NCBI GenBank assembly: GCA_033722675.1
Contig: JAWVYO010000078.1
Span: 1 to 11,009, forward strand
Origin: DATHYU01 sp033722675
Lineage (GTDB): Bacteria; Actinomycetota; Acidimicrobiia; Spongiisociales; UBA11373
Direction of reading: 5' to 3'
DNA: 11,009 nt
Shown: one piece after another, positions 6,771-11,009 of the stretch
Layout of the letters: each line of letters begins with the position of its first letter
Position numbering within the stretch: position 1 is the stretch's first letter
Program-made: the position numbers and the translations under genes
The notes under the pieces: model-generated
What the model was told of the DNA's origin: nothing
The model's input: the letters and a program-made list of their open reading frames with translations, nothing else
Database searches by the model: none

Positions 6771-8177
6771 ATGGCGACCGTTGACATCGATCTCGGCAAG
6801 TACTCGCTCGGCTGGGCCGACACCGAGGAGGACTACGTCTTCAAGCCCAAGAAGGGCCTGAACGAGGACGTGATCCGTGAGATGTCGGCCATGAAGAACG
6901 AACCCGAGTGGATGCTCGACTTCCGCCTGAAGGCCTACAAGCGGTTCCAGCGCAAGCCGATCCCGACGTGGGGCGGCGGCGGCCTGCTGGAGACCATCGA
7001 CTTCGACGACATCTACTACTACATCAAGCCGACGGAGGGTCAGGCGAAGGACTGGGACATGGTGCCCGAGTCCATCAAGCAGACCTACGAGAAGCTCGGC
7101 ATCCCCGAGGCCGAGCGGAAGTACCTCGCCGGCGTCACCGCCCAGTACGAGTCCGAGGTCGTCTACCACCGCAACCGCGAGGACCTCGAGGAGCTCGGCG
7201 TCCTGTTCTGCGACATGGACACCGCGGTGCGGGAGTACCCCGAGCTGGTCCAGGAGTACTTCGGGACGATCATCCCCCCCAACGACAACAAGTTCGCCGC
7301 CCTGAACTCGGCCGTCTGGTCGGGTGGGTCGTTCATCTACGTGCCGCCGGGCGTCCACGTCGACCAGCCGCTCCAGGCCTACTTCCGGATCAACGCCGAG
7401 AACATGGGTCAGTTCGAGCGGACGCTGATCATCGTCGACGAGGGGGCCTACTGCCACTACGTCGAGGGCTGCTCGGCGCCGATCTACACGAGCGACTCGC
7501 TCCATTCGGCGGTCGTCGAGATCGTCGTGAAGGAGGGCGGTCGTTGCCGCTACACGACCATCCAGAACTGGTCGAACAACGTCTTCAACCTCGTCACGAA
7601 GCGGGCGGTCGCCTACCGCAACGCCACGATGGAGTGGATCGACGGGAACCTGGGCTCGAAGCTCACGATGAAGTACCCGGCCGTGTGGCTCATGGAGGAG
7701 GGTGCCCACGGCGAGGTGCTCTCGATCGCCTTCGCCGGCGAGGGCCAGCACCAGGACGCCGGGGCGAAGATCGTCCACGCCGCGCCGAACACGACGTCGC
7801 TCATCACCTCGAAGTCGATCTCGAAGGACGGCGGCCGCGGCGGGTACCGCGGGCTCATCCGGGTGGAGGACGGCGCCGAACGGGTGAAGTCCTTCGTCCG
7901 CTGCGACGCGCTCATCCTCGACGAGGACAGTCGCTCCGACACCTACCCCTACATGGAGATCGAGGAGGCCGACGCCCAGATCGGGCACGAGGCCACGGTC
8001 TCCAAGGTGGGTGACGACCAGCTCTTCTACCTCATGAGCCGGGGCCTCTCCGAGGAGGAGGCGACGGCCATGATCGTCGCCGGGTTCATCGAGCCGATCG
8101 TGAAGGAGCTCCCCATGGAGTACGCGGTCGAACTGAACCGGCTGATCGAGCTCCAGATGGAGGGCTCGGTCGGCTGA
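6771..8177 (+). CDS. sufB: Fe-S cluster assembly scaffold protein SufB
   Basis: 468 residues, full length for SufB, which with SufC (ATPase) and SufD forms the cytosolic complex that receives persulfide sulfur and assembles Fe-S clusters. Hallmarks: VPPGVHVDQPLQAYFRIN (191-208), VEGCSAPIYTSDSLH (231-245), QNWSNNVFNLVTKR (265-278), and the C-terminal core with RCDALI (Cys378) and GHEATVSKVGDDQLFY (Glu407). By alignment from memory, Cys378 and Glu407 correspond to E. coli SufB Cys405 and Glu434, implicated in cluster building. No intein is inserted, unlike some mycobacterial SufB. The ATG at 6771 has AAGGAG at 6754-6759 (11 nt) plus GAGG at 6761-6764; a GTG at 6759 would overlap that site. The promoter and operator directly upstream make it the first gene of its unit. 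The gene after it is DinB-like, so sufC, sufD and sufS must lie elsewhere. Confidence 0.97.
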   Translation: MATVDIDLGKYSLGWADTEEDYVFKPKKGLNEDVIREMSAMKNEPEWMLDFRLKAYKRFQRKPIPTWGGGGLLETIDFDDIYYYIKPTEGQAKDWDMVPESIKQTYEKLGIPEAERKYLAGVTAQYESEVVYHRNREDLEELGVLFCDMDTAVREYPELVQEYFGTIIPPNDNKFAALNSAVWSGGSFIYVPPGVHVDQPLQAYFRINAENMGQFERTLIIVDEGAYCHYVEGCSAPIYTSDSLHSAVVEIVVKEGGRCRYTTIQNWSNNVFNLVTKRAVAYRNATMEWIDGNLGSKLTMKYPAVWLMEEGAHGEVLSIAFAGEGQHQDAGAKIVHAAPNTTSLITSKSISKDGGRGGYRGLIRVEDGAERVKSFVRCDALILDEDSRSDTYPYMEIEEADAQIGHEATVSKVGDDQLFYLMSRGLSEEEATAMIVAGFIEPIVKELPMEYAVELNRLIELQMEGSVG

Positions 8178-8293
8178 TCCCGGTGGGAATCCGACCCGGC
8201 GCGTTCCGCCCGTCCACACGCATCGGCTCGGCCGGCGCGCTCCCGTGCTCGCCGCTCGCCGAGGGGTGGCGTGCGAGTGCCGGCGTGGACGGA

Positions 8294-8317
8294 TACCGTT
8301 GCGGTCGGAGGTGATCC
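8294..8317 (+). promoter_or_regulatory. -10 candidate and exceptionally complementary ribosome binding site of the DinB-like gene
   Basis: TACCGT at 8294-8299 fits TAnnnT and would start transcription near 8306, just before the ribosome binding site. GGAGGTGATCC at 8307-8317 is complementary over 11 consecutive bases to the conserved 3' end of 16S rRNA (GGATCACCTCC). The GGAGG core is 7 nt from the ATG at 8319, which fixes that start over the GTG at 8271. No -35 box is evident. Confidence 0.6.
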
Positions 8318-8318
8318 C

Positions 8319-8801
8319 ATGGACGGAGCCACGCTGGCGCGGGCGTTCGAACGCAACCTGCGGGTCGTGGAGATGCAGACCGACGGCCTGACCCACGAGG
8401 ACTCGCTGACGCAGCATCCCTACAACGTCAACTGCCTCAACTGGGTGCTCGGGCACGTCGCCCAGAACCGCGACGTCGTGCTCGGTGTCCTGGGTGTCGA
8501 CGAGGTCCTCTCCGAACGCCGGCGCGACCGCTACGCCCGGGAGTCCGATCCCGTGACGGGCGACGGTCCCGACGTCGTCCGCCTCGACGAACTCCTCGCC
8601 GTCGTGCAGACACAGCAGCGACGGCTGGACGAGTCGCTGGCACCGCTCACCCCCGACGAGCTCGCCGCACCACACGTCTGGGGCGACGCCGAGATGTCCC
8701 TCCTCCGGCGAGTCCACTTCCACTACTTCCACGAGACGTATCACGTCGGACAGACGGACCTGCTCCGCCAGATGTCGGGGAAGTCCGACGCGGTGCTCTG
8801 A
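8319..8801 (+). CDS. DinB-family putative metal-dependent protein
   Basis: 160 residues, the typical size of DinB/YfiT four-helix-bundle proteins. These hold a divalent metal with three histidines and include thiol-dependent transferases and hydrolases acting on mycothiol or bacillithiol adducts. His46 in WVLGHVAQNRD, and His138 and His142 in HETYHVGQ near the C-terminus, form the expected triad; His133 and His135 lie next to it. The C-terminal helix (HVGQTDLLRQMSGK) is characteristic of the family, in which HxGQ...R is common. The substrate is unknown; in an actinobacterium a mycothiol-linked role is possible but not shown. The start is set by a near-perfect Shine-Dalgarno. The gene lies 141 nt after sufB with its own -10 candidate, so it is probably independent, and it converges on the response regulator gene. 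Confidence 0.8.
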   Translation: MDGATLARAFERNLRVVEMQTDGLTHEDSLTQHPYNVNCLNWVLGHVAQNRDVVLGVLGVDEVLSERRRDRYARESDPVTGDGPDVVRLDELLAVVQTQQRRLDESLAPLTPDELAAPHVWGDAEMSLLRRVHFHYFHETYHVGQTDLLRQMSGKSDAVL

Positions 8802-8823
8802 ACCCCCGAGACGTCGGAGTCGA

Positions 8824-8886
8824 GGCCGCCGAGCACGGCGCCCGGCCGCCATCCCCGGTCATCGGACGGCGCCGTGCTCGTAGGCC
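8824..8886. terminator. Strong inverted repeat at the junction of the DinB-like and response-regulator genes
   Basis: A perfect 13-bp inverted repeat pairs 8830-8842 (CGAGCACGGCGCC) with 8868-8880. It is extended by GGCC 8824-8827 with GGCC 8883-8886 across a 2x2 internal loop. The 25-nt loop holds the stop codon of the response regulator, and the right arm encodes that protein's last residues (EHGA). Transcripts from both sides would fold it. No T tract follows on either strand, so it would be a U-less bidirectional terminator or an mRNA 3' stabiliser. Confidence 0.5.
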
Positions 8887-9503
8887 CAGATCACCGCGTG
8901 CACCCGGTCCCGGACGCCGAGCTTCATGAGCACGTTGGCGACGTGCGTCTTCACGGTGGCCTCGCCGATGTAGAGCTCCTCGGCGATTTCGGCGTTGGTG
9001 GCGCCGGCGATCATCGCTTCGAACACCTCCCGTTCCCTCGGCGTGAGCCCGTCGAGTTCCTCCGGTGGGGCCGCATCGGGCACCGCCACCGAGCCGTAGG
9101 TCTCGACGAGGCGCCGCGTGACGCTCGGGTCGACGACCGCGTCGCCGCGACGGACCACGTCGATGGCCCGCAGCAGGTCCTCTCGGGGCGACGACTTGAG
9201 CAGGAAGCCGGCGGCGCCCGCCCGGAGGCCGTCGAAGACGTACTCGTCCAGATCGAAGGTCGTGAGGACGATCACCTTCACCTCGGGCGCCTCGGCGGCG
9301 ATGCGGCGCGTCGCCTCGATGCCGTCGAGGAAGGGCATGCGGACGTCCATGAGGACGACGTCGGGTTGCAGGTCGCGGGCGAGCGCGACGGCCTCGGCGC
9401 CCGTCCCGGCCTCGCCGACCACCTCCATGCCGGCCCGCCCGAGGATCATCCGGAACCCCTCACGGATGAGCTCCTGGTCGTCGGCGAGGAGGATGCGCGT
9501 CAT
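8859..9503 (-). CDS. NarL/FixJ-family DNA-binding response regulator
   Basis: 214 residues. The N-terminal receiver domain (about 3-120) has the acidic pair Asp8/Asp9, phospho-acceptor Asp53 in LMDVRMP, Thr81/Thr82 in VLTTFD and Lys103 in LLKSS, so every residue needed for phosphorylation and switching is present. A linker leads to a LuxR-type helix-turn-helix (about 152-210: LTPREREVFEAMIAGATN...IAEELYIGEATVKTHVANVLMKL). It should be phosphorylated by the kinase encoded just upstream and then bind promoters. Its ATG overlaps the kinase TGA as ATGA (9503-9500), and no good Shine-Dalgarno precedes it, so translation is probably coupled. The C-terminal codons are part of the strong inverted repeat at the gene end. 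Target genes are unknown. Confidence 0.95.
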   Translation of the reverse strand: MTRILLADDQELIREGFRMILGRAGMEVVGEAGTGAEAVALARDLQPDVVLMDVRMPFLDGIEATRRIAAEAPEVKVIVLTTFDLDEYVFDGLRAGAAGFLLKSSPREDLLRAIDVVRRGDAVVDPSVTRRLVETYGSVAVPDAAPPEELDGLTPREREVFEAMIAGATNAEIAEELYIGEATVKTHVANVLMKLGVRDRVHAVIWAYEHGAVR

Positions 9504-10651
9504 GGTCCCGGGTCCAGTGGGAGGGTGGCTGCCACCCGGAAGCCGCCGCCCGGAGGCGGTGTGAAGTCGGCGGATCCACCGAGGGCCTCGGCCCGTTCCC
9601 GGATGCCCCGGAGTCCGTGACCCCGGTCGCCCCGGTCCCCGGCCGGGCCGCGACCGTCGTCGGAGACGATCACCGTGAGGCGGTCGTCGTCCGTCCCCAG
9701 CGACACCCGGGCGGTGCTCGCCCCGGCATGGCGAATCACGTTCGTCAGCGCCTCCCGCACGATGTGGTGCGCCGAGGCACCGACGGAGGCGGGGACGTCG
9801 GCGTCGACGGTGTCGTCGAGGTGCACGGTGAGCCCCGCGGCGTCGAACCGTTCGACGAGGGTGGCGACGTCGGCGAGGGTCGGCTGGGGCAGGAGCTCGG
9901 GTCGATCGGCGTCTCGCAGCACCCCCAGCACCCGCCGGAGTTCCTCGATGCTGCCGCGTCCGGTCTCGGCGATCACGTCGAGGGATCGGCGGGCGAGGGC
10001 GGGTTCCGACTCGACGGTGTCGCTGGCGTTCTCGGCGTGGACGACCATGACCGACATCCCGTGGGCGACGATGTCGTGGAGCTCCCGGGCGATCCTCCGC
10101 CGTTCCTCGGCGGCGGCGAGCGCGGTCCGCTGTTCCCGGTCGCGGTCGGCGAGCTCGGCGCGGGCTTCGAGATCGTCGATGTGGCGCAGGTGCGCGGCCG
10201 ACAACCGTCCGAGGAGCCACACGGGCAGGAAGGCGGTGAGGTCGAGCCGGAACTCGGGACCGAGCCCGCCGCGATCGAGGTGGATCACGACGATGGCGCC
10301 GACCGTCACCGCCAGCGCGCCCAGGGACCACGCCAGCGAGGCGTAGGCCGCCACCGAGTACACGGCCACGAGGATCCCGAGGTTGAGGGCGGGCGCGTCG
10401 ATCACCCCGTTGTAGGTCGCCGCGAGACCGACGACGACGAAGACCGGGATGGGATGCCGGCGGCGCCAGTACAGCGGCAGGCTCATGAGGAGGATCGTGA
10501 CGACGCGTGCCGCCGTGAAGTCGCAGACCCGACACTGGTCGTCGAGGGCGACGACGCCGGTGACGAACTCGGCCGCCAGCACGCCGGCCGCGAGGGCGGC
10601 GTCGACGGCGCGCTCGGGGAGCCGTCGACGCAGGGTCCGGATCCGATCCAT
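9500..10651 (-). CDS. NarL-type membrane sensor histidine kinase (HisKA_3 family)
   Basis: 383 residues. An Arg-rich N-terminus (RIRTLRRRLPER) is followed by about six hydrophobic segments near 15-37, 46-62, 68-85, 89-108, 110-125 and 138-152, with short loops, so there is no large sensory domain. A coiled helix (157-185) leads to the phospho-acceptor box ERRRIARELHDIVAHGMS with His192. The ATPase domain has the N box REALTNVIRHA (299-309), DDGRG (331-335) and GHGLRGIRERAEALGG (344-359). The first extracytoplasmic loop carries Cys40 and Cys43 in DDQCRVCD, a CxxC pair that could sense redox state or metal. The ATG at 10651 follows TAGGGT by 6 nt, suggesting a leaderless message. It forms a two-gene operon with the overlapping response regulator and is divergent from nucS. 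The signal is unknown. Confidence 0.93.
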   Translation of the reverse strand: MDRIRTLRRRLPERAVDAALAAGVLAAEFVTGVVALDDQCRVCDFTAARVVTILLMSLPLYWRRRHPIPVFVVVGLAATYNGVIDAPALNLGILVAVYSVAAYASLAWSLGALAVTVGAIVVIHLDRGGLGPEFRLDLTAFLPVWLLGRLSAAHLRHIDDLEARAELADRDREQRTALAAAEERRRIARELHDIVAHGMSVMVVHAENASDTVESEPALARRSLDVIAETGRGSIEELRRVLGVLRDADRPELLPQPTLADVATLVERFDAAGLTVHLDDTVDADVPASVGASAHHIVREALTNVIRHAGASTARVSLGTDDDRLTVIVSDDGRGPAGDRGDRGHGLRGIRERAEALGGSADFTPPPGGGFRVAATLPLDPGP

Positions 10652-10657
10652 GGTCCG

Positions 10658-10663
10658 ACCCTA
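10658..10663 (-). promoter_or_regulatory. Candidate -10 box TAGGGT of the two-component operon (leaderless type)
   Basis: On the minus strand TAGGGT ends 6 nt before the kinase ATG at 10651, leaving no room for a Shine-Dalgarno. No -35 box is recognised at 16-18 nt upstream. It lies about 50 bp from the opposing nucS box in the shared 75-bp divergent region. Confidence 0.4.
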
Positions 10664-10707
10664 CGACGCCCCGGCGCCGCCGTCCTCCACCGATCGGGGG
10701 AGATGCC

Positions 10708-10724
10708 CCGGCTACCCTCGCCGG
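10708..10724 (+). promoter_or_regulatory. Candidate leaderless nucS promoter, -10 box inside an inverted repeat
   Basis: TACCCT at 10713-10718 ends 8 nt before the nucS ATG, so transcription should begin at or next to the start codon. The box sits within CCGGC-N7-GCCGG (10708-10712 and 10720-10724), a perfect 5-bp inverted repeat that could be an operator or a chance result of composition. Confidence 0.4.
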
Positions 10725-10726
10725 CC

Positions 10727-11009
10727 ATGCGGCTCGTCGTCGCCCGCTGCTCGGTCGACTACTCGGGGCGGCTCTCCGCCCACCTCCCGATGGCCGTCCG
10801 CCTCGTCATGGTGAAGGCGGACGGCTGTGTCGCGGTGCATGCCGACGGCGGCGCCTACAAGCCCCTCAACTGGATGAACGCTCCGAACACCCTCGAGGAG
10901 GGCGACGACGAGTGGCGCGTCACGAACCCGAAGGGGGAGACGCTGCTCATCCGGTTCGAGGAGATCCTGTCGGACGAGACCCACGACTTGGGCATCGATC
11001 CGGGGCTCA
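10727..11009 (+). CDS. nucS: Endonuclease NucS/EndoMS, N-terminal part (runs off right edge)
   Basis: 94 complete codons are visible of a protein that is usually about 220-240 residues. NucS cuts both strands at mismatched bases and provides mismatch repair in actinobacteria and archaea that lack MutS/MutL, working with the sliding clamp. The N-terminal DNA-binding domain is unmistakable: MRLVVARCSVDYSGRLSAHL (1-20), KADGCVAVHAD (30-40) and AYKPLNWM (43-50), whose Trp49 lies in the region that contacts the flipped mismatched base in known structures. ETHDLGIDPG closes the visible part and matches the linker before the nuclease domain in mycobacterial NucS. The catalytic nuclease residues and the C-terminal clamp-binding motif lie outside the window. 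The start fits the family N-terminus and a -10 box 8 nt upstream. It is divergent from the sensor kinase. Confidence 0.95.
   Translation, partial: MRLVVARCSVDYSGRLSAHLPMAVRLVMVKADGCVAVHADGGAYKPLNWMNAPNTLEEGDDEWRVTNPKGETLLIRFEEILSDETHDLGIDPGL

Noticed and set aside
8271..8318. GTG start for the DinB-like gene
   Set aside because: The strong Shine-Dalgarno at 8307 serves the ATG at 8319, and the extra 16 residues lie over the -10 candidate and ribosome binding site.
6732..8852. 706-codon minus-strand frame opposite sufB and the DinB-like gene
   Set aside because: It is another high-G+C shadow; both plus-strand genes have conserved motifs, start signals and full family length.
8859..10535. Apparent 558-residue fusion ending in the response regulator
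   Set aside because: The first 344 residues are the kinase gene read in the wrong frame (Arg/Pro-rich). The regulator begins at the ATG at 9503, at the ATGA overlap with the kinase stop.
1..11009. A new multi-gene defence, mobile or biosynthetic system
   Set aside because: Every sizeable gene fits a known housekeeping or common regulatory family. There is no transposase, integrase, repeat array or cluster of unknown genes; the remaining interest lies in the intergenic control regions.

Overview
The window is high-G+C (roughly 70%) bacterial chromosome with ordinary housekeeping gene content. The likely source is an actinobacterium, probably an uncultured member of the class Acidimicrobiia. 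This placement is an inference from four points: the NucS/EndoMS mismatch endonuclease at the right edge (an actinobacterial/archaeal protein), a GltB N-terminus of actinobacterial type, an archaeal-type (type II) GAPDH homologue, and several TAnnnT boxes lying 6-8 nt before start codons, the layout of leaderless transcripts. There is no mobile element, CRISPR array, tRNA or rRNA.

Layout, left to right. (1) 2-406 (+) is the C-terminal end of a probably secreted protein with a DUF11/DUF7507-like repeat domain. (2) 483-1541 (+) is a type II glyceraldehyde-3-phosphate dehydrogenase homologue. (3) 1566-2030 (-) is a short NAD(P)-binding Rossmann protein, convergent with (2). (4) 2178-6575 (+) is gltB, the large subunit of glutamate synthase, preceded by a leader that can fold into a start-proximal hairpin. 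(5) 6771-8177 (+) is sufB, the Fe-S cluster assembly scaffold, with its own promoter and a palindrome at the predicted transcription start. (6) 8319-8801 (+) is a DinB-family putative metal-dependent protein. (7) 10651-8859 (-) is a NarL-type two-component operon whose kinase and regulator genes overlap by 4 nt. (8) 10727 to the right edge (+) is the 5' part of nucS, divergent from the kinase gene.

The genes do not form one pathway. GltB carries a [3Fe-4S] cluster and SufB helps build such clusters, but the two genes look separately transcribed: a large hairpin, a C-rich stretch and a dedicated sufB promoter lie between them. The usual partners gltD and sufC/sufD/sufS are not in the window. 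The two-component system has no identifiable target here.

No new defence or biosynthetic system is apparent. The observations most worth a second look are regulatory: the palindrome on the sufB promoter, the leader hairpin plus short upstream ORF at gltB, two long hairpins at gene boundaries, the recurrent leaderless-type promoters, and a CxxC pair in the extracytoplasmic loop of the sensor kinase.
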